Below are positions 1 to 10,300 of a stretch of 55,511 bases of DNA, in pieces. The notes under the pieces were generated by a model. That model was not told the origin of the DNA. It saw only the letters and a program-made list of their open reading frames with translations, and searched no databases. The position numbers and the translations under genes were made by a program. Location of the stretch: positions 1-55,511 of the forward strand of contig JAVVTR010000014.1 of assembly GCA_036653535.1 (NCBI GenBank), written 5' to 3'. The stretch is from JAVVTR01 sp036653535. GTDB lineage: Bacteria; Bacteroidota; Bacteroidia; Bacteroidales; P3. The first letter of the stretch is position 1. Each line of letters opens with the position of its first letter.

Positions 1-265
1 TCAATCCCTTGCTAAAAACGCCAACTATTTTTCTACTGTTTTGAAATCTCATTTTTTACTCATTGTACACTTTACACACCGTAAAATTAGTGTTTTTTCT
101 GATTTTACGTAAATATTTTGTTAGAAATAGATATGGCGGATTCATTTAATGGCAAAATTCTGCTTTGTAATCTCATTTGTCTATATCCTTCTATGCCACT
201 TGTATCCGAATCAGTGCCACAAGTACGCAGTTAAATTTCAGATATAAGATACTATAATTCTTTAA
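1..265. other. Left-edge region without a recognisable gene
   Basis: No open frame with coding character is visible on either strand. The stretch is AT-rich with many stops and lies immediately upstream of the degraded mobile-element gene. It may be an element flank or a decayed 5' region, but nothing in it identifies it. Confidence 0.4.
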
Positions 266-798
266 CTTATCGTTTATCAACGCATCACCGTTGATGCAAC
301 TAAAATCAAAGAGTTTGTGAACGAAAAGATTAAAGACCATGATGTACTATTGGTCAAAGAACCCAGCGACGAAAAAGGGAAAGCCGTTGCCGAAATCGAC
401 GAGGATAAGAAGGCCCTTTTAGAAACGGGGAATTTCGGTAAACTTATCGACCTTAAAATCCTCGGCAAAGAGGATGTGCGTGCATTTGTCCGCATCAACA
501 GCTAAGCAACGACCTTGTAACACTTAATGCACAGAAAATCCGCATCCATGATGAGGTTAAAGGCGTGAAAATCACCGACGAGCAGAAAAAGAGCTTACAG
601 AGGGTAAAGGTGGTCTATATGAAGGGGATGAAAGATCAAAAGGAGAACTGTTCAACGCATACGTCAAACCTGACTTCAAAGAGGGACGTTTCCGTTTTCT
701 TACCCCTACGCAATACGAAAAGCAGCAGCTTACACCCAACAACGCATAGCAGACACAGGTGGCGGTCAATTCCGAGGGTAAGACCAACAAGGCGACCA
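266..798 (+). pseudogene. Broken DUF3945/DUF4099-like gene of a conjugative element
   Basis: Three reading frames must be joined to read one protein. The first runs from about 266 to the stop at 503-505 (KIKEFVNEKIKDHDVLLVKE, later KEDVRAFVRINS). A second continues with SNDLVTLNAQKIRIHDEVKG and VKITDEQKKSLQ up to about 640. A third reads ELFNAYVKPDFKEGRFRF and LTPTQYEKQQLTPNNA to a stop near 748, followed by remnants such as VAVNSEGKTNKATK. The phrase pattern 'KGELFNAYVKPDF.EGRFRF' resembles the DUF3945 repeat of Bacteroidetes mobilisation and conjugation accessory proteins; this family call is from memory, not a search. At least two frameshifts and an internal stop make it nonfunctional. There is no intact start. 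Confidence 0.5.
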
Positions 799-1131
799 AA
801 AACGGGAACGAACCACTATCGCCAACTATCTCAAAGAAGATTTACGTGAAATATGGAACCAACTCAATAAATCAGAGGCCGAAAAAGTACTGGATGAATG
901 GGTACAGCAGGCGATGGACTCGAAAATACATAATTAAAGGTTATGGCTAACACGATGAAAGCATACAAACCATTCATTCTTGCATGGTATGATTACTCAA
1001 TCTCGAATGGACCAACTGAAGGAACTAACAATAAAATCAAGATGCTGAAAAGTCAAGCGTATGAATATAGAAACGATGAATTCTTTACCCTTAAACTATA
1101 TGCACTACACGACAAGCGTCCACGCATTTAA
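799..1131 (+). pseudogene. 3' fragment of an ISL3-family (DDE) transposase
   Basis: From about 800 the frame reads RERTTIANYLKEDLREIWNQ, continues LNKSEAEKVLDEWVQQAMDS, and stops at 932-934. After a small frame change at 943 it resumes as MANTMKAYKPFILAWYDYSI, then SNGPTEGTNNKIKMLKSQAY and the end DEFFTLKLYALHD. The pattern (S/T)-x-G-x-x-E-G-x-N-N-K-I-K is the C-terminal signature of ISL3/IS204/IS1001/IS1165 transposases and contains the last acidic catalytic residue. The N-terminal two thirds and the terminal inverted repeats are missing or unrecognisable. The fragment starts inside the preceding DUF3945-like remnant, which suggests the element once inserted there and then decayed. Confidence 0.72.
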
Positions 1132-1320
1132 CGGACGAGCCTCTTTCCGTCCTGTTTCCTGCATTTCCTCGTAACCAACCATAGGTTACAAATAGGGAAC
1201 GCCGCTCCGGTTTCAGTTGGCTTTTCGATGACTTTACTTGGCTTCCACCAATTTTCAACTTCTCCCAAAACTGCCTGTTTATCAATTCTATTACGTCGCT
1301 TTTTCCAATCTCGTTTATTT
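1132..1320. other. Gene-free junction downstream of the transposase fragment
   Basis: This stretch separates the mobile debris from the mutL operon. A 64-codon frame exists on the reverse strand, but it overlaps the transposase end and resembles no known family. The region is visibly richer in G and C than the downstream operon and probably belongs to the decayed element. No inverted repeat could be identified with confidence. Confidence 0.35.
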
Positions 1321-1324
1321 ATAT

Positions 1325-1332
1325 TATCTTTG
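1325..1332 (+). promoter_or_regulatory. Bacteroidetes -7 box upstream of the mutL operon
   Basis: TATCTTTG matches the Bacteroidetes -7 consensus TAnnTTTG and lies 23 bp before the ATG at 1356. No convincing TTTG -33 box stands about 20 bp upstream, only T-rich sequence at 1301-1305. Transcription would start near 1340, giving a very short leader. Confidence 0.45.
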
Positions 1333-1355
1333 TAAGTTAAAAATATAAATGAATT

Positions 1356-1637
1356 ATGTCGTCCTTGTTGCCACCTTTATTTCAGGTTAAGAAACCCAAA
1401 CGCTTTGAATACAAACCTCGTTATTACGATCAGGAAAAAGAACGTATAGAAAAGCTAAAACAAAAATACGCCCAAACGGAAGATAATGAAGAGGATTTGG
1501 CTACTATCAAAGCCCGATTGAGCGAAGATTTGCGAAGCCAACGGCCTAACCGTAAAACAAGCGGCCTTCTTTCGAGCACCAAACTCTTGATATATTTAGC
1601 CCTTATCGCTCTTCTTTTATTTTTGGTTTTGAAATGA
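1356..1637 (+). CDS. Small tail-anchored membrane protein of unknown function
   Basis: This 93-residue protein has a basic, aromatic N-terminal part (KKPKRFEYKPRYYDQEKE) and a charged, probably helical middle that could form a short coiled coil (residues about 26-60). A single hydrophobic segment at the extreme C terminus (about 74-93, LLIYLALIALLLFLVLK) is consistent with tail anchoring in the inner membrane. Its stop codon overlaps the mutL start by 4 nt (ATGA), so the two are translationally coupled. Small proteins with a similar 'Y.PR(F/Y)YD' motif followed by a C-terminal membrane helix are recalled from other Bacteroidales genomes without an assigned function. No role in mismatch repair can be claimed. 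Confidence 0.75.
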   Translation: MSSLLPPLFQVKKPKRFEYKPRYYDQEKERIEKLKQKYAQTEDNEEDLATIKARLSEDLRSQRPNRKTSGLLSSTKLLIYLALIALLLFLVLK

Positions 1638-3622
1638 GAAGTATCATAAAACTACTTCCGGAATTTGTTGCAAACCAAATTGCGGCTGGAGAGGTTGTAA
1701 ACCGCCCATCTTCTGCCGTAAAGGAGTTACTAGAAAACGCTATTGATGCCAAAGCCACCGTAATAGAACTACACATCCAAGATGCAGGTCGCACATTAAT
1801 ACAAATTACAGATAACGGCTGCGGAATGAGTAGCCAAGATGCTGAACTCTGTTTCTTAAGGCATGCCACTTCAAAAATTTCTAAAGCAGAGGATCTATTT
1901 ACCATTCGCACCTTAGGTTTCCGTGGAGAGGCTTTAGCCTCTATTGCCGCAGTAGCACAAGTAGAATTAAAAACAAAAAATGCCGAAAGCGAAACTGGCA
2001 CACAAATAGAAATAGAAGGTGAAGCGATTAAAGCAAACCAAGCATGTAGTTGTGCTCAAGGTTCCAATATACGTGTAAAAAATCTCTATTTTAACACCCC
2101 TGCACGAAGACAATTTTTAAAAAGTGACGAAGTGGAATTTCGATACATAGAAGAAGAATTCTACAAAATAGCCTTGGCTCACCCTAAAATTGCTTTCACT
2201 TTTTACAAAGACGATAAATGTATTAACCGTTTGGAATCTACCGTATATAATCAAAGGATTATTCAACTTATGGGAAATGCATTCCAATCGCGCTTAGTAA
2301 AAGTAAGTGAAAATTTAGCTAACATTAAAATAAATGGCTATATCTGCACACCCGACTATACAACCAAAACAAGAAGCAAACAATACCTATTTATAAATCA
2401 ACGATATATAAGGCACATTGGGTTAAACCATGCCATAGAAAAAGCGTATAAAGAATTAGTTCCCGAAAAAAATTATCCAGCCTATTTCCTTTATTTAGAA
2501 ATGGATCCTAAAAATTTAGATGTAAATATTCACCCTACTAAAACAGAGGTGAGATTTAACGATGAAAAAATGATCTATGGCATATTATTCTCCGTTATCA
2601 AACATGCTATCGGCTTAAATCAAATTGCACCAACCATAGATTTTGACACCACTAACAAATTTAATATTACCCCACCTCCTCCCAATTACAATCCTCAGGC
2701 ACCATCCCTAAACTTAAATCCAAACTACAATCCCTTTCATTCCAACCAAGAAAATAAAAACTCGTTTTTCAAGGACAGCTCAAACGAATACAAACAGACT
2801 TATCTCCAACAATTTCAACACTTACACCAAGAATACGAAGATATTTCCTCTCCATCCTCTGCTTTCGTCCATACCAATACCATTCCCTCTCAAATAAGCA
2901 TGGATACTATGGGCCAATCCTTGGAGCAATCCTTTCTCCAGCATAAGCCCAATTTGAAAAAGGAGTTTACCAATATTCCTTCTAATCTTCAAGCAGAGAC
3001 ATTCAAAAATGCAGAAAAATCGGAAAAAGCCGAAGAGCAAGACTTTCTAAATAAAGAACAAAACAAGTTTTTTCAATTTCAAAATGCCTATATTATTACC
3101 TCCATTAAATCCGGGATTTTAATTATAGACCAACAAGCAGCTTCTGAACGAATTATTTTTGAATCCTATCAACAAAAAAAAGACAAGGGAAACATACCCT
3201 CTCAGCGTACCCTTTTCCCACAAGTCGTAGAATTTTCATCGGCCAATACGGAAATGATTCGCGATTTACAAAAGGAATTGGAGTTTTTAGGTTGGGAAAT
3301 GGAATGGGTAGGAGGACATTCTTTTATCGTAAATGCCATGCCAGCAGACGCCCATGAATGCGAAGCACAAAGTATGTTGGAAGAGATGTTGGACATATAT
3401 ACACAAAATATTATGCGCGCTAAAACCGGAAAGAAAGATAATATATCGGCAGCTATGGCTAAGCAATTAGCCATAAAAAAAGGCACCTATTTACAAACAG
3501 AAGAAATTATTTCTTTAATAGATCGCCTTTTTTCCTGCCCTTGCCCCAATTTATCTCCTTCTGGCAAAAAAACATTTTGGATTCTTCCACTCGATAATAT
3601 AGTAAAAAGCTTTCAAAACTAA
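1634..3622 (+). CDS. mutL: DNA mismatch repair protein MutL
   Basis: This 662-residue protein couples MutS mismatch recognition to downstream repair. The N-terminal GHKL ATPase domain (about 1-330) is intact: ELLENAIDA, DNGCGM, LRHATSKI and TLGFRGEAL. A long Asn/Pro/Gln-rich linker covers about 345-480. The C-terminal dimerisation domain begins near 485. Where nicking MutL proteins carry DQHA-x2-E-x4-E, this one reads D499-QQA-AS-E505-RIIF-E510, so spacing and acidic residues are kept but His is replaced by Gln. The late motif that is CPHGRP in nicking homologues reads CPNLSPSGKKTF. Both changes suggest weakened or lost endonuclease activity; that is inference. It overlaps the upstream small gene by 4 nt and is followed 17 bp later by the rhomboid gene. 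Confidence 0.96.
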   Translation: MRSIIKLLPEFVANQIAAGEVVNRPSSAVKELLENAIDAKATVIELHIQDAGRTLIQITDNGCGMSSQDAELCFLRHATSKISKAEDLFTIRTLGFRGEALASIAAVAQVELKTKNAESETGTQIEIEGEAIKANQACSCAQGSNIRVKNLYFNTPARRQFLKSDEVEFRYIEEEFYKIALAHPKIAFTFYKDDKCINRLESTVYNQRIIQLMGNAFQSRLVKVSENLANIKINGYICTPDYTTKTRSKQYLFINQRYIRHIGLNHAIEKAYKELVPEKNYPAYFLYLEMDPKNLDVNIHPTKTEVRFNDEKMIYGILFSVIKHAIGLNQIAPTIDFDTTNKFNITPPPPNYNPQAPSLNLNPNYNPFHSNQENKNSFFKDSSNEYKQTYLQQFQHLHQEYEDISSPSSAFVHTNTIPSQISMDTMGQSLEQSFLQHKPNLKKEFTNIPSNLQAETFKNAEKSEKAEEQDFLNKEQNKFFQFQNAYIITSIKSGILIIDQQAASERIIFESYQQKKDKGNIPSQRTLFPQVVEFSSANTEMIRDLQKELEFLGWEMEWVGGHSFIVNAMPADAHECEAQSMLEEMLDIYTQNIMRAKTGKKDNISAAMAKQLAIKKGTYLQTEEIISLIDRLFSCPCPNLSPSGKKTFWILPLDNIVKSFQN

Positions 3623-3639
3623 AATTATACACCAAGATT

Positions 3640-4320
3640 ATGTACAGCAATCAAGGAAATTATCAAATAAGCAAATTTAGTTTTTTGCCTCCAGTGGTAA
3701 AGAATTTGCTTATTCTCAACGTTCTATTTTTCTTAGCAGATTTCACTCTAGCTCAAAGAGGAATAGAGCTATCCCGTTGGCTGGGCTTACACTATATTTT
3801 TGCCGACCATTTCTATCCCTTTCAGTTTATTACCTACATGTTTATGCACGGAAGTTGGTCTCATCTTTTTTTTAATATGTTTGCCCTGTGGATGTTTGGT
3901 TATGCCTTGGAAAACTATTGGGGGAGCAAACGTTTTTTGGCCTATTATTTAATTACAGGTATAGGCGCAGGATTGATACAAAATTTGGTAGTAGGAATAG
4001 ACTTACATATTATGGCTCAAAGTTATATCCCTTCCCAAATTTCCATTTACATGAATCAAATTGTCACTGTGGGCGCCTCCGGAGCTATCTTTGGTATTCT
4101 ATTAGCTTTTGGAATGAGTTTTCCTAATACGCCTATTTTTATTTATTTTCTTTTCCCTATCAAAGCAAAATGGTTTGTTCTTATATACGGCGTTTTAGAA
4201 TTAGTAGCTGGTATAGGGGGAACCGCCGATGGGGTAGCTCATTTTGCCCATTTAGGAGGAATGATTTTTGGCTTTTTCCTCATTTTATATTGGAGAAAAC
4301 ACGGACGAAAAGGATACTAA
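3640..4320 (+). CDS. Rhomboid family intramembrane serine protease
   Basis: The 226-residue polytopic protein has the rhomboid core. The HxxxN segment is in FMHGSWSHLFFNMFALWMFG (loop 1 and helix 2). The nucleophile is Ser147 in GASGAIFG, and the general base is His204 in HFAHLGG on the last helix. It cleaves transmembrane segments of membrane proteins; the substrate cannot be predicted. Six hydrophobic segments are visible, as in the basic bacterial form, with no extra domain. It lies 17 bp after mutL and 58 bp before gcvP on the same strand, so one transcript is likely. Bacteroidales often carry rhomboid genes next to mutL. Catalytic residues are all present, so activity is expected. Confidence 0.93.
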   Translation: MYSNQGNYQISKFSFLPPVVKNLLILNVLFFLADFTLAQRGIELSRWLGLHYIFADHFYPFQFITYMFMHGSWSHLFFNMFALWMFGYALENYWGSKRFLAYYLITGIGAGLIQNLVVGIDLHIMAQSYIPSQISIYMNQIVTVGASGAIFGILLAFGMSFPNTPIFIYFLFPIKAKWFVLIYGVLELVAGIGGTADGVAHFAHLGGMIFGFFLILYWRKHGRKGY

Positions 4321-4378
4321 ACAAGCAGTACCTAAGAAATATATTATTTCAATAAAGTAAATATACAAAATAAAACCT

Positions 4379-7252
4379 ATGATAACGAACAATTTCGCCT
4401 GCCGGCACATTGGTCCCAACCAAGAGCAAACCACCAAAATGCTTAAAACTATTGGGGTTTCTAACATGGATGAATTAATAGATAAAACCGTCCCAGAGTC
4501 TATTCGGCTAAAAAAGCCCTTGGATCTACCTATTGGACTAAACGAATACGAATACCTAAATCACTTAAAAACCTTAGCTAGCAAAAATAAAATTTATCGC
4601 TCCTACATAGGGCAAGGCTATTACAATTGTATTACCCCTACGGTAATTACCAGAAATATTTTAGAAAATCCAGGTTGGTACACTTCCTACACTCCCTATC
4701 AGGCAGAAATTTCCCAGGGTCGTTTGGAAGCCCTACTCAACTACCAAACCGTTATTGTGGATATGACCGGTCTGCCTTTAACTAATGCCTCTCTATTAGA
4801 CGAAGCCACTGCAGCAGCAGAAGCCATGATTATGTTTTATAATGCACGAAGTCGCGAAAAAGTAAAATCCAATGCCAACCTTTTTTTCGTAGATGAAAGT
4901 CTTTTCCCTCAAACTATAGACGTTATTAAAACTAGAGCCCATCTTTTAGGATTTCGTTTAGTCTTTGGAAATTACGCCAACTTTTCTTTTACTCCCGATA
5001 TATTTGGAGCCATAGTACAACAAATAGATCGCCATGGACAAATTCACGATTACCAAAATTTCATAGAAAAAGCGCATGCTAATGGTAGTTTTGTAGCAGT
5101 AGCTACCGATTTAATGGCCTTAGCCTTGATAAAAGAACCAGGAGCCTGGAATGCGGATTGTGTTTTGGGAAGCAATCAAAGATTTGGGCTTCCTATGGGA
5201 TTTGGTGGACCTTCTGCTGGTTTTTTCGCCTGCAAAGAAGATTTTAAACGTCAAATTCCCGGCCGTATTATAGGCATTACCGTAGATATGCAATCCAATC
5301 GAGCACTTCGATTAGCCCTTCAAACTAGAGAACAACATATTAAACGCGATAAAGCCACTTCTAATATTTGTACTGCTCAAGCCTTAATGGCCATTATGTC
5401 GGGTATGTACGCCGTGTACCATGGAAAGAACGGTATCCATGCTATTGCTGAAGATATACACCATTTAACCACAATCTTAGCAAAGAAAGTCGAAGAATAC
5501 AGTTATAAGCAATTAAATACCGCCTATTTCGACACCCTTTATTTGGAAGTAAAAGACGTGGAAATTATCCGCAGTGCCGCCTTAAAAAAGGAAATAAATT
5601 TCCATTATCCCGATACAGAACATATCCATATTAGTATTGACGAAACAACTTCTATACAAGATATCAACGATATTCTAAGTGTTTTAGCTCAGGCAGCAGG
5701 AAAAAATCACACACCTATAGTAGAAAAAGAAAAAAAATCTTGTAGTTGCTCTACGCAAAATTCCAATATAGACCCCACTTTACCCGAAAATTTAAGACGG
5801 ACAACTTCCTATTTGGAAGCCTCTGTTTTTAACACCTACCATTCCGAAACGGAAATGATGCGCTATATAAAAATGTTGGAAATTAAGGATCTTTCCTTAA
5901 ATCGTGCTATGATTCCCTTAGGTTCTTGTACCATGAAATTAAATGCAGCAGCCGAAATGATGTGCTTAAGCATGCCCGAATTTGCTTGCATTCATCCCTT
6001 TGTACCAGCTCAACAAGCCGCTGGTTACCACGAACTTATAAACAATCTCGAAAAAGCACTTTGCGAAATTACTGGATTCTACAAAATGAGTTTTCAGCCC
6101 AATTCCGGAGCCGCCGGAGAATATACTGGCTTATCGGTTATTCGTGCCTATCAAGAAGCCCAAGGCGACAGCAAACGTCACATTTGTCTTATTCCCGCTT
6201 CTGCACACGGAACCAATCCTGCTTCTGCAGCCATGGCGGGACTAAAAGTAGTGGTAATTAATTCTACCGAAGAAGGCGAAATTGATGTAAACGATCTAAA
6301 AGCCAAAGTAGAACAATATCACGATGAAATTGCTTGTTTAATGGTTACCTACCCCTCTACTCACGGCGTTTTTGAAGAAACCATCTTGGAAATTATTAAA
6401 ATTGTGCATAGCTGTGGAGCTCAAGTTTATATGGACGGGGCCAATATGAATGCGCAAGTAGGATTAACCTCTCCTGGATATATGGGAGCAGATGTATGCC
6501 ACTTGAATTTACACAAAACCTTTGCTATGCCTCACGGTGGCGGTGGTCCTGGCGTTGGCCCTATTGGAGTGGCCAAACACCTTGCCCCATTCTTACCTGG
6601 ACACAGTGTTATAAAAGTTTCAGAAAATCCTAAAGGCGCTGTTTCTGCATCCCCTTACGGCAGCGCTTTTATTTTACCCATTACCTACGGTTACATTACC
6701 ATGCTTGGTGCAGACGGTCTAAAAGAGGCTACAGAATGGGCCATCCTAAATGCCAATTATTTAAAAGCCCGTTTAAAAGAGGCTTACAAAATTTTCTATG
6801 TCGGCAAACAAGGTATGTGTGCCCATGAAATGATTTTAGACTGCAACGCCTTTAGCATGAGTGCTAACATCCAAGTAGGAGACATTGCCAAACGTCTTAT
6901 GGATTATGGATTTCATGCACCAACAGTGGCATTTCCTGTTCACGGCACTTTAATGATTGAACCTACAGAAAGCGAACCTTTGGCAGAACTCGACCGTTTA
7001 GTAGATGCTTTCTTCTCTATTCGCAAAGAAATTGCAGATATAGAAAGTGGTAAAGCCGACAAAGAAAACAATTTATTGAAAAACGCTCCTCATACAATGG
7101 CGGTGGTTTGTAACGATGAATGGCATTTCCCATACACCAGGAAAGAAGCCGCTTTTCCTCTACCTCATCCCGATAAATATTGGCCCTCTTGCGGAAAAGT
7201 AGACGATGCTTTTGGAGACCGTAATTTGTGCTGTTCCATTGTAGAAGCATAA
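4379..7252 (+). CDS. gcvP: Glycine dehydrogenase (decarboxylating), P-protein of the glycine cleavage system
   Basis: The 957-residue single-chain P-protein decarboxylates glycine with PLP and passes the aminomethyl group to the lipoyl arm of the H-protein. It begins with the usual N-terminal phrase FACRHIGPN. The PLP-binding lysine is Lys713 in HLNLHKTFAMPHGGGGPG, and SCTMKLNAAAEM and AHGTNPASAAMAG are also typical. Length matches undivided GcvP rather than the split GcvPA/GcvPB form. A short Lys/Ser/Cys linker (KEKKSCSCSTQNS, about residue 450) separates the two homologous halves. H- and T-protein genes are not in the window. No glycine riboswitch is visible in the 58-bp upstream gap, so expression probably comes from the mutL promoter. 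Confidence 0.97.
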   Translation: MITNNFACRHIGPNQEQTTKMLKTIGVSNMDELIDKTVPESIRLKKPLDLPIGLNEYEYLNHLKTLASKNKIYRSYIGQGYYNCITPTVITRNILENPGWYTSYTPYQAEISQGRLEALLNYQTVIVDMTGLPLTNASLLDEATAAAEAMIMFYNARSREKVKSNANLFFVDESLFPQTIDVIKTRAHLLGFRLVFGNYANFSFTPDIFGAIVQQIDRHGQIHDYQNFIEKAHANGSFVAVATDLMALALIKEPGAWNADCVLGSNQRFGLPMGFGGPSAGFFACKEDFKRQIPGRIIGITVDMQSNRALRLALQTREQHIKRDKATSNICTAQALMAIMSGMYAVYHGKNGIHAIAEDIHHLTTILAKKVEEYSYKQLNTAYFDTLYLEVKDVEIIRSAALKKEINFHYPDTEHIHISIDETTSIQDINDILSVLAQAAGKNHTPIVEKEKKSCSCSTQNSNIDPTLPENLRRTTSYLEASVFNTYHSETEMMRYIKMLEIKDLSLNRAMIPLGSCTMKLNAAAEMMCLSMPEFACIHPFVPAQQAAGYHELINNLEKALCEITGFYKMSFQPNSGAAGEYTGLSVIRAYQEAQGDSKRHICLIPASAHGTNPASAAMAGLKVVVINSTEEGEIDVNDLKAKVEQYHDEIACLMVTYPSTHGVFEETILEIIKIVHSCGAQVYMDGANMNAQVGLTSPGYMGADVCHLNLHKTFAMPHGGGGPGVGPIGVAKHLAPFLPGHSVIKVSENPKGAVSASPYGSAFILPITYGYITMLGADGLKEATEWAILNANYLKARLKEAYKIFYVGKQGMCAHEMILDCNAFSMSANIQVGDIAKRLMDYGFHAPTVAFPVHGTLMIEPTESEPLAELDRLVDAFFSIRKEIADIESGKADKENNLLKNAPHTMAVVCNDEWHFPYTRKEAAFPLPHPDKYWPSCGKVDDAFGDRNLCCSIVEA

Positions 7253-7272
7253 TAGATTATTTCATACACTAC

Positions 7273-7329
7273 AAAGGGAAAGCCCTTGAAAAACCTTATA
7301 TTGGGAGGTTTTTCAAGGGCTTTCCCTTT
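7273..7329. terminator. Bidirectional terminator between gcvP and the C25 protease gene
   Basis: Two perfectly complementary 23-nt arms lie at 7273-7295 and 7307-7329 with an 11-nt loop. The left arm starts AAAGGG and the right ends CCCTTT. The hairpin lies between convergent genes and can stop transcription from both sides. Confidence 0.9.
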
Positions 7330-7352
7330 TCTAACAAAAAAAGTATATAAAA

Positions 7353-10300
7353 TTATTTTACAATCATTATTTTTTGTATCAGGCGCTCGTCCTCTGTTTC
7401 AAACACGCAAAAATAGAGCGATTTTGAAAGTTTAGGACTTGCAAAACGCAAAGAGGTATTTCCAAGTGGCACACAAATATTTGATGATAGAACAGCAACT
7501 TTATTTCCTTTAATATCCATTAAATAAATAGATCCTTTCCAAGAACGAGACAAGTTAAAAAGAAGTTCTATCTCTCCACTTTCATTTACGAAAGCCCTGA
7601 ATTTATTGGTTTCTACTCCTTGATTTAGCCAACATTTATCTTTCTCCTTGGTCAAAGCACGAGGAGTACCTAAAGGAAAAGTAATATTATCAACCCATGC
7701 ACAGTCTTTGTATTTGTCATCAGAATCATCTTTTACATACGTCCAACGGAAGGTATTATATCCTTTCTTCACAGGGAAAACTGCTCTATTCCACGGAATC
7801 AAACCCGCATAAGCGCACATTAATTCATCATTGATATAAAATTGAAAGAAATCTCCATAAGTATCCCTCCGCTCGGAAGATACTTTGTAATAAAAAGAAA
7901 TACTATCATTGACCAAACTATTAGAATGAATAATCAAATGACTACTGTCGTTGCGTTTTATAGAGGCCGATTTGGCACAATAATCTCCTGCAAAACTTGC
8001 TATATCTTTCACAACCGACCAGGTAGAAGCCAAAGTGTCCCATTCCATACGAGAGAAGGATCCATTTTCAAAATCTTCCATTACCAAAGAAATGCTTTCC
8101 TTGCAACTAAACACTTCCCTTCTTTCTAAACTATGAGCCGTAAAATCTAAGATATATAAACTATATTTGGGAGCTTGATCCGTAGCACTTAAGATAAAGT
8201 CTATGTTTTTTGTTTGTCCAACCGCTAAGTCTCCTATAAAAAAATCCTCTTGAGATGGATGTATATAGGTTTGCGGCGAACTTATTTTAAGTTTAGCATT
8301 CCGTAAAGGAGCGCTTCCTATATTTCGAAATAATAGATGTGCTTTCACCGTTTCATTGGCGTCTAATTTCCCATTGGGTTTATTGGTGGTAGCATCTTCT
8401 ATTTGAATTTTTACTACTTCCAATACGGATGCACTGGCTAAAAAAGCTAAATTTTGTTCCAAAGGGATTTGCCCTTGAGAGGATACACGCAATTTTAAAC
8501 TCAGTGCTATGGAATCCTTAACATTAGGATGAACTTTAAATTTTAATTGATCTTTAAGCAGCACACTATCCCCTATATTTAAAGAGGCTAAGGCATTGGA
8601 TTGTCCTACCACAATAGCAATATTACTATCGAGAGAAGTTAATTCTACTTTTAAATCCTTAGCCACAGACTGTCCTATATTTTGTAGTTCTACATCCACG
8701 GTATAAAGATCATTGTAGACAATTCTATTTTGATCTATTTTCCCTTTGTTTTTCACCTCTTTATTTATAATAAAAACGTAGGCATTCTCTGGCGAACTAA
8801 TAGGAATTTTTTGTATATAGTCTCTTTTAAATGGAGCCCACACCCGCAGAGTAATCGCTTGTATGCTTTGTAATTCTAAAGGAAGCGTTATTGCCCCTGT
8901 ACTATCTGCCACTCCATAGGCAAGCAATAAATCGCCTTGATGAATACAAACGCCGGCATAGGCCTCGGTTTGTATGCTTATTTGTTTTTCCCCCGGAAGA
9001 ATTTCTTTGGGATGGTCTACTTTTAAGGAATCAGGATTACGAACTGGAATACGGTAAGAAGGATCTCCTAAAACATGATAAATTTCCCAATAATAATTTT
9101 CACTATTGGAAGCGGAGGCCATTACAGATAGATTTCCTTGGATTACCATTTCGGAAGCAGTTTGTATCCATTGTGAAACATCCTCGCCATGCGTATGAAA
9201 AAGTTTGTCGTACACCCCCAAACCGGTGTTTTGATAAGTAATATTTTCCATATTCACCGTATCGGGCTGCATAGTGCCATTCACTGCACCAACAGCCCAA
9301 CAAAAATCTTCTATAAAACAGGTGCTATTACTTGCTCCAATATAAACTACAGCTCCTTTTTTGTTGGCACGCAACAGAGCTTCACCAAAACATTCAGGCT
9401 TATCAAATTTACAAGAAAGGCAACAATTACCTATCATCAAGGGATATTTATTCGAATTTTGAAATTGTGTTTTTATATCCGATATAGTAATTAAAGGATT
9501 TGCCCATCTATCCCAATCACCATGGGCCGTATAACCAACTACACAGGCTCCTTTATTTATATCGGAAATAATTTCTTTAGATTGAGAAGAGGATTCAGGA
9601 TAGCGATACGCATGCGTATAAATGCCTTGATCCGCATTAAAATAGTTACCACGTGCATAGTCTAATTGCTTATTCAAAAGACGAAAACCCCACGATTTAT
9701 CGTAGCCTGCAATTAAAACGGTGGTATCCATAAATTGTGTAGAGGGTATATTCAATTGCTCCATTTGGAGCGTTTTTTCAATTTGTGGTAAGAGTTGCTC
9801 TACGGTAGAGGCGGAAAATCGACCATAATGTGCATCAGGTAAATAATCGCCTGTATACTCGGCATAATACAGGTCGGTAACATGATCTACGGTATAAATA
9901 TTATCTTCACTTTTAGAAAGAGTACTGCTAAAAGAGGGAATTTGTTCTATATCTCCTACCAAAAGTATATACGATGGGGCCGCTTGATAGGCGGTGGGGT
10001 GATCGTAAAGTTTTTTAAGATAAGCCTTTATACTTTGGGTTGTTTTTCCCACTTGGGCATTGGAGGTATAAGCGGTAAGCACATCAAAGCCTTGTTGCTT
10101 TTTCCATGCAATAAAAGGTTGCAAGCCTTGAGCAAATAGGGTATCAGAAACAATAACATAACGTGGTATATGATTGGCGGGATACACATAATTAGCATCC
10201 CCTTTGCTAAGGTCTTTTTTATTTTGTGTATAGACACTTTCTGAAGAGAGATCGTTTATTTTTTGGCTTTCTAAGCCTTTGAATTCGGAAGAAGCATAGA

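Noticed and set aside
1091..1285. Reverse 64-codon frame after the transposase fragment
   Set aside because: It partly overlaps the transposase remnant and matches no family known to me; no start context supports it.
4321..4378. Glycine riboswitch before gcvP
   Set aside because: The gap is only 58 bp and A/T-rich; the tandem aptamer would need well over 100 nt.
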